From positions 372,001-436,000 of the forward strand of contig NZ_AUFV01000003.1 in assembly GCF_000426685.1 (NCBI RefSeq): a stretch of 64,000 bases of DNA, written 5' to 3'. The notes beneath the pieces are model-generated. The model did no database searches and was not told where the DNA came from. It saw only the letters and a list, made by a program, of their open reading frames with translations. Origin of the DNA: Solimonas flava DSM 18980. GTDB lineage: Bacteria; Pseudomonadota; Gammaproteobacteria; Nevskiales; Nevskiaceae. Below, piece by piece: positions 30,927-39,022 of the stretch; positions within the stretch are counted from its first letter, which is position 1; each line of letters opens with the position of its first letter. The translations under genes were made by a program, and so were the position numbers.

Positions 30927-31577
30927 TCAGTCCGCTTCGCCGCCGCTGATCTCCTGCGCGGCGCGTTCGATGATGGCGCTGACGCGCTCGGCTTCCGCGT
31001 CGGTCCAGCCGCCGCGGCGGAACATCAGCGCCGTCTTCAGCGTGTGCATCGCCTGATGCACGGCTTCCGGCGCGCGGCCGCCGCCCATCATGCGCGCGAC
31101 CATCGCCATGCGGTTCAGCGCGCCATCGACCGCCGCGCGATTGGCATCGAGGAAGGCGCGGCCTTCGTCGGTGATCTCGAACAGCTTCTTGCTGCCGTCC
31201 TCGGCCTGGCCACGAATCTGGCCGAGCTCTTCGAGCAGGGTCAGCGTCGGATAGACGGAGCCGGGGCTCGGCGCGTAGGCGCCGCCGAAGCGCTGCTCGA
31301 TGTCCTTGATCAGCTCGTAGCCGTGGCGCGGCGCCTCGGCGATCAGCGCCAGCAGCACGAGGCGCAGATCGCCGGCGCCGAACACGCGGCCGCCGCCGCC
31401 ACCGCCGCGGCCGAAGCCGCCGCGGCCGAAACCGCCGAAACCCTCGCCGGACTCCCGGCCGTGGCGGCCGTGGCCGTGCCGGCCGCGGCCTTCGCCGTGC
31501 GCGCAGCATGGCGCCTCGGCGCCGTATGCCGGCGTGTCGAAGGCGGCCCGGCCGCCGTGGAAATGATGTCTGAACAT
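30927..31577 (-). CDS. PadR-family regulator with His/Cys-rich N-terminus, YqjI-like
   Basis: The 216-residue product has an N-terminal extension of about 62 residues. It is rich in His (4, 5, 7, 27, 34, 36, 39), Cys (24, 25) and Gly, and ends in a glycine run. A PadR winged-helix domain follows (LRLVLLALIAEAPRHGYELIKDIEQRF, SVYPTLTLLEELG) with a C-terminal dimerisation helix. This arrangement and its divergent siderophore-reductase neighbour match E. coli yqjI-yqjH, where YqjI is a nickel-responsive repressor. The His-rich tail is therefore inferred to bind Ni2+ or a related metal. GGAGG precedes the ATG. Confidence 0.85.
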   Translation of the reverse strand: MFRHHFHGGRAAFDTPAYGAEAPCCAHGEGRGRHGHGRHGRESGEGFGGFGRGGFGRGGGGGGRVFGAGDLRLVLLALIAEAPRHGYELIKDIEQRFGGAYAPSPGSVYPTLTLLEELGQIRGQAEDGSKKLFEITDEGRAFLDANRAAVDGALNRMAMVARMMGGGRAPEAVHQAMHTLKTALMFRRGGWTDAEAERVSAIIERAAQEISGGEAD

Positions 31578-31596
31578 GGGGGACCTCCAGGATCCG

Positions 31597-31642
31597 TTGC
31601 ATCGATGTCGGTAACGATATATCGTTTGTAACGAACTTACAA
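31597..31642. promoter_or_regulatory. Divergent promoters sharing a palindromic operator
   Basis: AACGATATATCGTT (31613-31626) is a perfect 14-base palindrome between the PadR gene and the siderophore-reductase gene. On the plus strand TTGCAT (31597-31602) and TATCGT (31620-31625) are 17 bases apart. On the minus strand TTGTAA (31642-31637) and TATCGT (31619-31614) are also 17 apart. Both -10 boxes therefore fall inside the palindrome. A dimer bound there would block both genes, as expected for an autoregulated PadR repressor. Confidence 0.62.
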
Positions 31643-31655
31643 CAGCAACGAACCC

Positions 31656-32504
31656 ATGAACACTGCCATGAACGAAGCCCATCGTGCCGCGATCGCGGCG
31701 CCGGACGGGCGCCGCCCGCAGCGCGTCCGCCATGCAAGCCGCCTGCGCCGCCTCGAGGTTCGCGCCGTCGAGCGCGTGACCCCGCACCTGTTGCGCGTGA
31801 CCGTCGGCGGCGACGAACTCGCCGGCTTTTCGAGCCCCGGCTTCGACGATCACGTCAAACTGTTCTTTCCCGCCGAGGACGGCTCGCTGAACCTGCCGAC
31901 GCCCGGCCCGGACGGCCCGCAGTTCGGCGCCGGGCCGCGCCCGGCGATGCGCGACTACACGCCGCGCCATTACGACGCCGCGGCGCAGACCCTGCAGATC
32001 GATTTCGCGCTGCACGAAGCGGGGCCGGCGACGCGCTGGGCCGAGCAGGCGCGGGTCGGTCAGCCGCTGGGCGTCGGCGGTCCGCGCGGCTCCTTTCTCG
32101 TGCCGACCGATTTCGACTGGCATCTGCTGATCGGCGACGACACCGCGTTGCCGGCGATCGCGCGCCGGCTCGCCGAACTGCCGGCCGGCGCCCGCGCGAT
32201 CGTGATCGCCGAGGTCGACGGCGCGGCGGACGAGATCGAACTGCCGGGGCCGGCCGCGCTCGCGCGGCACTGGGTGCACCGGCATGGCGGCGCGCCGGGT
32301 GCGATCGAGGCCTTGAGCGCGGCGCTGCGGCAATGTGCCCTGCCGCCGGGCGACGGCTATGCGTGGATCGCGGCCGAGGCCGGCGTCGCCCGGGCGCTGC
32401 GCGCGCAATTGCTCGGCGAACGCGGTCTGCCGGCGGCGCGCGTCAAGGCCGCCGCGTACTGGAAGCGCGGTGCCACGGCCGTGCATGAGCGCTACGAGGA
32501 CTGA
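31656..32504 (+). CDS. Siderophore-interacting protein, YqjH-like ferric reductase
   Basis: The 282-residue flavoprotein of the SIP/ViuB family has an N-terminal FAD-binding barrel with the signature RDYTPR and the GPRGSF loop. A C-terminal NAD(P)H-binding domain follows (LLIGDDTALPAI ... YAWIAAEAGVARALR), ending in AAYWKRGATAVHERYED, a typical family tail. It should reduce ferric siderophores in the cytoplasm to release iron. The divergent PadR gene and shared operator suggest metal-dependent control. No siderophore uptake genes are adjacent. Confidence 0.9.
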   Translation: MNTAMNEAHRAAIAAPDGRRPQRVRHASRLRRLEVRAVERVTPHLLRVTVGGDELAGFSSPGFDDHVKLFFPAEDGSLNLPTPGPDGPQFGAGPRPAMRDYTPRHYDAAAQTLQIDFALHEAGPATRWAEQARVGQPLGVGGPRGSFLVPTDFDWHLLIGDDTALPAIARRLAELPAGARAIVIAEVDGAADEIELPGPAALARHWVHRHGGAPGAIEALSAALRQCALPPGDGYAWIAAEAGVARALRAQLLGERGLPAARVKAAAYWKRGATAVHERYED

Positions 32505-32557
32505 ACGGCAGCGCCTTGCGCCGGCACGGAAGCGCTCCTCGCCGGCAGCGCGTCATC

Positions 32558-33253
32558 TCAATCGCTGCTGCGCGCCGGCAAGGCAGCGATGTAGGCGCGG
32601 TCCTCGACCGACAGCGGATCGCCTTCCGACAGGCGCCACACCGCGCCCTGCAGTTCGGCCTGCGGCGCGTCCCGGTCGAGCTCCTTGTCCTTGAGCAGAT
32701 CGAACAGCTCCTGGAAGTCGGCGTACCGCAGGATCGGGCCGAGCTGGAACGTGTCCTGCGGACTGCTGCCGCTGCGGCTGGCGTTGAGGCAGAACAGATA
32801 CAGCGGCAGGTAGATCGTCCTGCCCGGCTCGATGAGCACGGCCTGCTTCTGCACCAGGACGCCGTTCTGCGTATGCAGATCCTCGGCGATGGCGACGAAG
32901 CCGGGCGGGATGGTGACCGTGATCGGCAGCGGGTTGCCGATAGTGTCCGTCGTATTGCGCAGCGGCAGGCAGATGCGCACGAGATCGCCGACGCCCTGGG
33001 ATGGTTCCTGCGGCGCGCAGTTCTCGGGCGTGAAGACGCTGTAGCCCTTGATCGGTCCAGCCACTTCCACGCCGGCCGGCAGCGCGAACGGCGCGCCCTG
33101 CGGCGCCGCCCTGGAATCGCCGAGACCGGGGCGCTCGACGCCGGCCGGCGGCGGCTCGTTGCCGTCGTCATCGTGGCCGCCACCCGAGCCGCCGCAGGCG
33201 GCCAGCACGAGCAGCGCCACGATGCCAATGCTTTTCCACGTCCGCTCGAACAT
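32558..33253 (-). CDS. Uncharacterised lipoprotein
   Basis: The 231-residue product has a type II signal peptide with lipobox VLAAC (Cys20) followed by a Gly/Ser/Asp linker. The mature domain has several Cys residues and stretches such as VEVAGPIKGYSVFTPENC and IEPGRTIYLPLYLFCLN. I do not recognise the family. GGAGAAC lies upstream of the ATG. It converges with the siderophore-reductase gene. Confidence 0.7.
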   Translation of the reverse strand: MFERTWKSIGIVALLVLAACGGSGGGHDDDGNEPPPAGVERPGLGDSRAAPQGAPFALPAGVEVAGPIKGYSVFTPENCAPQEPSQGVGDLVRICLPLRNTTDTIGNPLPITVTIPPGFVAIAEDLHTQNGVLVQKQAVLIEPGRTIYLPLYLFCLNASRSGSSPQDTFQLGPILRYADFQELFDLLKDKELDRDAPQAELQGAVWRLSEGDPLSVEDRAYIAALPARSSD

Positions 33254-33394
33254 CGCCCGTTCTCCGTCGCATGAGCCCGACGCGAGTGTGGCTGCGGGTC
33301 GGGCGGCGAACGGGACAGAATGCTGACGCGCGCGCCGCGTTCGTGACGCGGCGCACGCCGCCCGCCGGGTCGGGACGGGCGGCAGCGCCCGGCC

Positions 33395-33745
33395 TCAGGC
33401 GCTGCGGCCGTCGTACGGGATGCGCGCCAGCGTGCCGAGTTCGATGCCTTCGAGGCAGCGCACGTTGATCGCGGCCGTCGCCTGGCCCTTCGGATCGGCG
33501 CCGAAGCCGAACGGCGCGCAGCCGCAGACCGGGCAGAAGTGATGGTCGATGACGTGCTTGTTGAAGCGATAGGTCGCCATGTCCGCGGCCGGCGTGCGCA
33601 GCGTCAGCGCCGTGCGCGGCACGAACCAGAGCAGATAACCCTTGCGGCTGCAGTGCGAGCAGTTGCACTCGATTGCCGGCTGCGCCTCGACCTCGACCTC
33701 GTAGGCGATCCGTCCGCAATGGCAGCTGCCGTGATATAGGCTCAT
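33395..33745 (-). CDS. GFA family (glutathione-dependent formaldehyde-activating-like) protein
   Basis: The 116-residue protein is a compact zinc-binding GFA/CENP-V fold. The zinc ligands are visible as GSCHCGRIAYE, CNCSHCSRKG and HHFCPVCG, and the family's C-terminal NVRCLEG is present. Founding members were proposed to form S-hydroxymethylglutathione, but most homologues have unknown roles. A GGAGAAG ribosome-binding site supports the start. It is divergent from the MFS gene. Confidence 0.9.
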   Translation of the reverse strand: MSLYHGSCHCGRIAYEVEVEAQPAIECNCSHCSRKGYLLWFVPRTALTLRTPAADMATYRFNKHVIDHHFCPVCGCAPFGFGADPKGQATAAINVRCLEGIELGTLARIPYDGRSA

Positions 33746-33878
33746 CGTTCTTCTCCGTATCGGAAGCGGCGCTCAGCATGCCGCCGGCGCGGCCGGCTGT
33801 CGAAGCCTTTTCGCCGCGGGTGCGGGCGCGCTAGTCTGCTGCGACGACCCGGCGCGCGGCGCCCCACAGGCCTTACGC

Positions 33879-35111
33879 ATGCAAGACCCCACTTCGGCAG
33901 CGCCGGGCGGCATCGGTCCGGCGCTGCGCGCGCTGCCCGGCGGCATCTGGGCGCTCGGTTTCGTGTCGATGTTCATGGACATCTCCTCGGAGCTGGTGCA
34001 CAGCCTGCTGCCGCTGTTCATGGTCGGCGTGCTCGGCGCGTCGATGACGACGGTCGGCATCATCGAAGGCGTCGCCGAGGCGACCGCGTCGATCGCCAAG
34101 GTGTTCTCCGGTGCGCTCAGCGACCGGCTCGGCGAGCGCAAGCGTCTGGCGGTGCTCGGTTACGGCCTGGCGGCGCTGACCAAGCCGATCTTTCCGCTCG
34201 CCGGCAGTCTCGGCTGGGTGTTCGCGGCGCGCTTTCTCGACCGCGTCGGCAAGGGCATCCGCGGCGCGCCGCGCGACGCGCTGGTCGCCGACCTGACGCC
34301 GCCGCCGCTGCGCGGCACCGCCTATGGGCTGCGCCAGGCGCTCGACTCGGTCGGCGCCTTCGTCGGACCGCTGCTGGCGATCGTGCTGATGGCGGTGTTC
34401 GCCGACCGCATCCACTGGGCGCTGTGGGTCGCCGTGCTGCCGGCTTTCATCGCCGTCGCGCTGCTGATGGTCGGCGTGCGCGAGCCGCAGGCCGGCGTGC
34501 GCACACCGGGCGTGGCCCGGCCGCCGCTGCAGCTGCGCGAGCTGCGGCGCCTGCCGTCGCGCTACTGGCTGCTGCTGTTGCTCGGCGCGGTGCTGACGCT
34601 GGCGCGCTTCAGCGACGCCTTCCTCGTGCTGCGCGCGCAGGACGTCGGCCTGCCGCTGACCTGGGTGCCGGCGATCATGGTGGTGATGAATGTCATCTAT
34701 GCGGCGAGCGCGGTGCCGGCCGGCGTCGCCGCCGATCGCGTCAGTGCGCGCACGCTGCTGATCGCCGGCATCGCGCTGCTGATCGCCGCCGATCTCGTGC
34801 TCGCCGCCGCGGCGACGCCGGCCGTGGCGTTTGCCGGCGCGGCGCTGTGGGGCCTGCACATGGGTCTGACGCAGGGCCTGCTGGCGAAGCTGATCGCCGA
34901 TACCGCGCCGGCGGCGCTGCGCGGCACCGCCTTCGGTTTCTTCGATCTGCTCAGCGGCCTCGCGCTGCTGCTCGCCAGCGTCGTCGCCGGGGCGTTGTGG
35001 AGCGTCTACGGAGCCGGCGCGACCTTTCTCGCCGGCGCGGTGTTCTCGGCGCTGGCGATGACCGGGCTGCTGCTGTTCCGCACGCGGCCGCATGCGGCTT
35101 CGGCGGCTTGA
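33879..35111 (+). CDS. MFS transporter
   Basis: The 410-residue transporter has about 12 predicted membrane helices. It opens with WALGFVSMFMDISSELVHSLLPLFMVGVLG and carries an MFS motif A variant (GALSDRLGERKRLAVLGY) and DRVGKGIRGAPRDALVAD, which is typical of a widespread but uncharacterised proteobacterial MFS subgroup. Substrate is unknown. A strong hairpin follows the gene. Confidence 0.87.
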   Translation: MQDPTSAAPGGIGPALRALPGGIWALGFVSMFMDISSELVHSLLPLFMVGVLGASMTTVGIIEGVAEATASIAKVFSGALSDRLGERKRLAVLGYGLAALTKPIFPLAGSLGWVFAARFLDRVGKGIRGAPRDALVADLTPPPLRGTAYGLRQALDSVGAFVGPLLAIVLMAVFADRIHWALWVAVLPAFIAVALLMVGVREPQAGVRTPGVARPPLQLRELRRLPSRYWLLLLLGAVLTLARFSDAFLVLRAQDVGLPLTWVPAIMVVMNVIYAASAVPAGVAADRVSARTLLIAGIALLIAADLVLAAAATPAVAFAGAALWGLHMGLTQGLLAKLIADTAPAALRGTAFGFFDLLSGLALLLASVVAGALWSVYGAGATFLAGAVFSALAMTGLLLFRTRPHAASAA

Positions 35112-35205
35112 TCGCCGGCGCCGGGCCTGCAGCATCGGTGCGGCGGCGTCCGCGGGCCGACCTCTGCCCGCGGCAGGCTGCAGCGGCGCCGCTCACCACC
35201 AACGG

Positions 35206-35236
35206 CGAGGCCGCGCGGCAATGCCGCGCGGCCTCG
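35206..35236. terminator. Candidate bidirectional terminator between convergent genes
   Basis: A perfect 14-base-pair stem (35206-35219 with 35223-35236) with a three-base loop lies between the convergent MFS gene and the minus-strand exported-protein gene. TTT follows on the plus strand; the T-tract is short on both sides. Position and strength make a terminator likely. Confidence 0.6.
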
Positions 35237-35273
35237 GTTTCGGTGCGACCGCCGGCGCCCGGCCGGCAGCGCT

Positions 35274-35720
35274 TCAGGGCAGCTTGACGACGGTACCGCG
35301 CAGCGCGACGCCGCCCATGATGCTGCCGGCGCCGCATTCGTATTCCGTCTCGCTCGTGAAGTCCTGGTTCCGGTAAACGCTATGGATGTTGACGACGGCG
35401 TTGCCGCCCTCCTGCTTCGCGCGGTCCTGCAAGGACAGCATCGCCGACAGCCACGCCCACTGGCAGGCTTCCTTGTCGGACTTGCCGACGAAGTTGGTCT
35501 TCTTGTTCGACGTGTACGTGCCGAGATCGCCGGCGGTCTTCGGATACGGCTGCGTGCCCCAGTAGAACTTGACGCTGCCGTCGAGCTTGTCGCCGGCGGC
35601 GGCCACCGCATCGGCGATCGGCATCTTCAGACGATCGTCGCGTGCCTCGGCACTGACGTTCACGGCAAGGCCGAGCACGGCGACGGCGAGCGCGGCGACG
35701 GTCCTGAAAGGCTGGTGCAT
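35274..35720 (-). CDS. Small exported protein of an uncharacterised family
   Basis: The 148-residue product has a signal peptide (about residues 1-26). Its mature domain contains conserved-looking blocks VKFYWGTQPYP, ACQWAWLSAMLSLQDRAKQEGGNAVVNI and YECGAGSIMGGVALRGTVV. I recall relatives in Pseudomonas that are often mislabelled as excinuclease subunits; nothing here suggests DNA repair. The C-terminal half resembles small beta-rich periplasmic domains. GAGGGAG precedes the ATG. It lies downstream of the pigment cluster's minus arm but is separated by about 130 bases and is probably not part of it. Confidence 0.75.
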   Translation of the reverse strand: MHQPFRTVAALAVAVLGLAVNVSAEARDDRLKMPIADAVAAAGDKLDGSVKFYWGTQPYPKTAGDLGTYTSNKKTNFVGKSDKEACQWAWLSAMLSLQDRAKQEGGNAVVNIHSVYRNQDFTSETEYECGAGSIMGGVALRGTVVKLP

Positions 35721-35848
35721 GTTCGGACTCCCTCGTTTGGTCGGAAAAAGGACCGCGACAGCTTAGCGGTCCGCGGCACAAAAACCGAGACGCCGTCGGC
35801 ACAAGATCCGGCGCGGCGGCGGCCGCAGTCCATCGCGCCGGCGCCGTC

Positions 35849-37078
35849 TCACATCGTGCGACGGAAGATCAGAGAGGTGTTGATGCCGCCGAACGCGAAA
35901 TTGTTGCTCATGACGTGCTCGGTCTGTATCGCGCGGCCGCTGCCGATCAGATAGTCCAGCTCGCCGCAGCGCGGGTCCGGGTTCTGCAGGTTCAGCGTCG
36001 GCGCGAACCAGCCGCGATTCATCATCTCGATCGTCCACCACGATTCGATCGCGCCGCAGGCGCCGAGCGTGTGGCCGAGATGGCCTTTCATCGAGCTGAC
36101 CGGCACCGCGCGGCCGAAGATGCGGCGCGTGGTATTGCTCTCGGCGATGTCGCCCTGTTCGGTCGCGGTGCCGTGGCAGCTGACGTAGCCGATGTCGTCC
36201 GGCGCGACGTTGCCGGCGTCGTCGAAGGCGAGCCGCATCGCGCCGCCCATCGTCTCCTGGTTCGGGTGCGTGGCGTGGTCGCCGTCCGAATTGCAGCCGA
36301 AGCCGACGATCTCGGCGTAGATCTTCGCGCCGCGCGCCTTGGCGTGCTCGTACTCTTCCAGCACCAGCGTGCAGGCGCCTTCGCCGATCACCAGACCGTC
36401 GCGGTCGCGGTCGAACGGCGCCGGCGTGGTCTTCGGCGCGTCGTTGCGCTGCGAGGTCGCGAACAGCGTGTCGAACACCGCGGCCTCGGACGGGCACAGC
36501 TCCTCGGCGCCGCCGGCCAGCATCATCGTCTGCAGGCCGTGCTTGATCGCCTCGTAGGCGTAGCCGATGCCCTGGCTGCCGGAGGTGCAGGCGCTGCAGG
36601 TCGGGATCACGCGGCCCTTGAGGCCGAAGTACAGGCCGATGTTGACGGCTGCCGTGTGGCTCATCATGCGCAGGTAGGTGGTCGCATTGAAGCGGCCGAG
36701 CTTGCCGGTGATCATCAGGCTGCCGAACTCGCAGACCGCATCGGTGCTGCCGGTGCAGGAGCCGTACGAGACGCCCATGCGGCCGTTGCCGATTTCCGGA
36801 TCGTCCTTGAGGCCGGCGTCCTCGAGCGCGAGCTCCGAGGCGCGCACCGACAGCTGCGAGACGCGGCCCATCGTGCGCAGCACCTTGCGCGTGTAATGCG
36901 CCGGCAGCTGGAAATCCTTGACCGGTCCGCCGAGGCGCGTGTTGATCTCCTCGAAGCGGTCCCACTCCGGCATGCGCTCGATGCCGCTGACGTTGGCGCG
37001 CAGGTTCTGCTCGACGGTGTCCCAGTCGGACCCGATCGCGGTAATGCCGGCCATGCCGGTGACGACGACGCGTTTCAT
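35849..37078 (-). CDS. Beta-ketoacyl-ACP synthase of the aryl polyene cluster (ApeR-like by position)
   Basis: The 409-residue FabF/FabB-type ketosynthase has active-site Cys164 in CSACTSG and the two histidines in SCHGTATEQGD and KGHLGHTLG, so it should be catalytically competent. It elongates the polyene chain on an acyl carrier protein. The ATG at 37078 is the family start (KRVVVTGMAGI). It is the last gene of the minus-strand arm, after the ketoreductase. In characterised APE clusters the ketosynthase in this position acts as a homodimer (ApeR); this equivalence is inferred from gene order. Confidence 0.92.
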   Translation of the reverse strand: MKRVVVTGMAGITAIGSDWDTVEQNLRANVSGIERMPEWDRFEEINTRLGGPVKDFQLPAHYTRKVLRTMGRVSQLSVRASELALEDAGLKDDPEIGNGRMGVSYGSCTGSTDAVCEFGSLMITGKLGRFNATTYLRMMSHTAAVNIGLYFGLKGRVIPTCSACTSGSQGIGYAYEAIKHGLQTMMLAGGAEELCPSEAAVFDTLFATSQRNDAPKTTPAPFDRDRDGLVIGEGACTLVLEEYEHAKARGAKIYAEIVGFGCNSDGDHATHPNQETMGGAMRLAFDDAGNVAPDDIGYVSCHGTATEQGDIAESNTTRRIFGRAVPVSSMKGHLGHTLGACGAIESWWTIEMMNRGWFAPTLNLQNPDPRCGELDYLIGSGRAIQTEHVMSNNFAFGGINTSLIFRRTM

Positions 37079-37085
37079 GCTGCTC

Positions 37086-37970
37086 TCACACCAGAAGTGA
37101 AACGAAGAAGCGGACGACGCGCAGTGCCGTCTCGACGAAGGGCCAGACGTTGCCGAGGGCGCCGCCGAGGACGCTGACCGACAGGTCGGACGGGATGAGG
37201 CCGCGCGCCCGGGCGAGGTAAGAGCCCAGCAGCGATACAAAGGCGGCGACGAACATGCCGCCGTTGACCGAAATCACCTGACGCGTGACGTAGGCGGCGG
37301 CGGCGGACATCAGGAACGACACCACGCCGCCGACTTCCTCGGGCTCGCCGACGCGTCCGGCCGGCACCAGCTTCAGCGCCTCGTCGAGCGGCACGTCGTC
37401 GATCATGCCGGTGCGGATCAGGCCCGGCGCGACGCAGTTGACGGTGATCTTGCGCGACGCCAGCTCGACCGCCAGCGCCTTGGTCGCGCCGATGATGCCG
37501 GCCTTGGCGGCGCTGTAATTGACCTGACCGCGGTTGCCCATCAGGCCCGACACCGAGGCGATGGTGACGATACGGCCCGGCTTGCGGGTGCGGATCATCG
37601 GCATCACCAGCGGATGCACGACGTTGTAGAAGCCGTCGAGGTTGGTGCGCAGCACCGCGTCCCAGTCCTCGCCGGACAGCGCCGGGAAGGCGCCGTCGCG
37701 GGCGATGCCGGCATTGCAGACGACGCCGTAGTAGGCGCCGTGCGCGGCGATGTCGGCTTCCAGTGCAGCGGCCGCGGCGGTGCGGTCGGCGACGTCGAAG
37801 GCGATGCGCCGCACCGAGCGGCCGAGCGCCGCGACGCGCGCCGCGGTGTCGTCGAGCCTGGCGAGGTCGCGGCCGTGCAGCACGAGGTCGTAGCCGGCCT
37901 GCGCCAGCGACACGGCGATCGCCTGGCCGATGCCGCGGTTGGCGCCGGTCACCAGAATCCAGCCGCTCAT
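37086..37970 (-). CDS. 3-oxoacyl-ACP reductase (FabG-like) with C-terminal extension
   Basis: This short-chain dehydrogenase reduces the beta-keto group during polyene synthesis. The NADPH loop is TGANRGIG. Catalytic Ser139, Tyr152 and Lys156 are in TIASVSG and NYSAAK. FabG-type proteins normally end at the ISVNGGM segment, here residues 233-239. This protein continues for 54 more residues (241-294), a largely hydrophobic stretch with a Trp-Pro-Phe and FFVSLLV end. The frame stays open to eight bases before the next start. It overlaps the upstream dehydratase gene by four bases. Confidence 0.9.
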   Translation of the reverse strand: MSGWILVTGANRGIGQAIAVSLAQAGYDLVLHGRDLARLDDTAARVAALGRSVRRIAFDVADRTAAAAALEADIAAHGAYYGVVCNAGIARDGAFPALSGEDWDAVLRTNLDGFYNVVHPLVMPMIRTRKPGRIVTIASVSGLMGNRGQVNYSAAKAGIIGATKALAVELASRKITVNCVAPGLIRTGMIDDVPLDEALKLVPAGRVGEPEEVGGVVSFLMSAAAAYVTRQVISVNGGMFVAAFVSLLGSYLARARGLIPSDLSVSVLGGALGNVWPFVETALRVVRFFVSLLV

Positions 37971-38449
37971 GCGCGGTCCTCCGTCAGGGCCTGCAGGTAG
38001 TCGTGAATGTCATCGGGCTGGTAGGCCTTGATCTCGGCGCGCGCCAGCTCGCGGTCGCCGTCGCTCAGCGTGCAGGCGAAGGCGGCGACGCCGCTGGCGT
38101 CGCGCACCAGCTGTTCGGCGCGCGCAACCAGCGTGCTGCCGTCGGCGAAGTACGGCACCGCACTGCGGTAGCGGCGCGTGCCGAGCAGCAGGCCGATCTC
38201 GACGCCAAGGCCGGATTGCAGGCGCACGATGCCGGCATAGGCGCCGATCGCCTGCGCCATGTACTCGACGCCGACCCAGGCCGGCACGCCGCGGCCGGCT
38301 TCGAAGAAGCGCGTGCGCGGCGTGACGTGCACCGTACAGCTGGCGTGGTCGGCGCCGTAGTCGAGCAGCGCGTCGAGCAGCAGGAAGCCGGGGCCGTGCG
38401 GCAGCAGCTCGGCGATCGCGTAGACGTGTCCGGGTTCCGGCGTCTTCAC
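37967..38449 (-). CDS. Hotdog-fold 3-hydroxyacyl-ACP dehydratase (ApeP-like)
   Basis: The 160-residue single hotdog domain has the ELLPHGPGFLLLDALLDY opening (catalytic His) and VGVEYMAQAIGAYAG helix typical of ApeP-type dehydratases, which remove water to make the conjugated double bonds. The GTG start at 38449 is supported by the four-base GTGA overlap with the lipoprotein gene upstream. It is followed by the ketoreductase and ketosynthase, matching the ApeP-ApeQ-ApeR order. Confidence 0.88.
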   Translation of the reverse strand: MKTPEPGHVYAIAELLPHGPGFLLLDALLDYGADHASCTVHVTPRTRFFEAGRGVPAWVGVEYMAQAIGAYAGIVRLQSGLGVEIGLLLGTRRYRSAVPYFADGSTLVARAEQLVRDASGVAAFACTLSDGDRELARAEIKAYQPDDIHDYLQALTEDRA

Positions 38450-39021
38450 TCGGCGGCGTCCTGCGTTTCGATGTCGAGCGTGTAGCCGTAGGCGAGGTTG
38501 ACCAGCCACAGCCGCGCCGGCCAGACGCCGCCGGCGAGCGGCGGCTGTCCGCGATGCACCTCGGCGACGATGCGGCCGTCGCGCAGCACGCGGCGCAGGC
38601 CGGGCCGCGGCTCGCTGACCGCGTAGCCGCTGCTGCGCCAGCCGTCCTGCAGCGCCGCCAGCGGCCAGAACGCCAGCTGCAGGTCGGCGACGATGCGCTG
38701 CGGGTCGATGCGCTCCGGCGCCAGCGGCGCGCGCTGCGCCTTGAGCTGGCGGCCGTCCCAGTCGAGCGTGAAGACGCGCTGGCCGAGCGCCGTCAGGCAG
38801 ACCACGGACAGCGTCGCGAGGTCGTCGCTGACTACGCACTGCAGCGTGGTCTCGTCGCTGCCGTAGGCGGCGTGCAGCAGCTGCTGCACCTGCAGCGCGT
38901 CGCCGACGCTGGCCGGCGCCAGCAGCGGCGGCGCGGCGGCGCGCGGCGTTTCGCTCCGGACCGGGCCGTTCGCGCAGCCGCCGAGCAGCAGGGCGGCGGC
39001 GCAGGCGAGGAGGCGGCGCAT
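38446..39021 (-). CDS. DUF3261 family lipoprotein of the pigment cluster
   Basis: The 191-residue product has a lipobox LLGGC (Cys16) and a DUF3261 domain, with blocks LQCVVSDDLATLSVVCLTALGQRVFTL and RIVADLQLAFWPLAAL. DUF3261 lipoproteins are regular members of APE clusters and are thought to help transport or insert the finished glycolipid in the outer membrane. It overlaps the next dehydratase gene. Confidence 0.86.
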   Translation of the reverse strand: MRRLLACAAALLLGGCANGPVRSETPRAAAPPLLAPASVGDALQVQQLLHAAYGSDETTLQCVVSDDLATLSVVCLTALGQRVFTLDWDGRQLKAQRAPLAPERIDPQRIVADLQLAFWPLAALQDGWRSSGYAVSEPRPGLRRVLRDGRIVAEVHRGQPPLAGGVWPARLWLVNLAYGYTLDIETQDAAE

Positions 39022-39022
39022 G

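Noticed and set aside
37086-37970. Frameshift in the ketoreductase as the cause of its long tail
   Set aside because: The frame is continuous, the catalytic core is intact, and the end is spaced normally from the next gene. I kept the extension as a finding rather than calling a broken gene.
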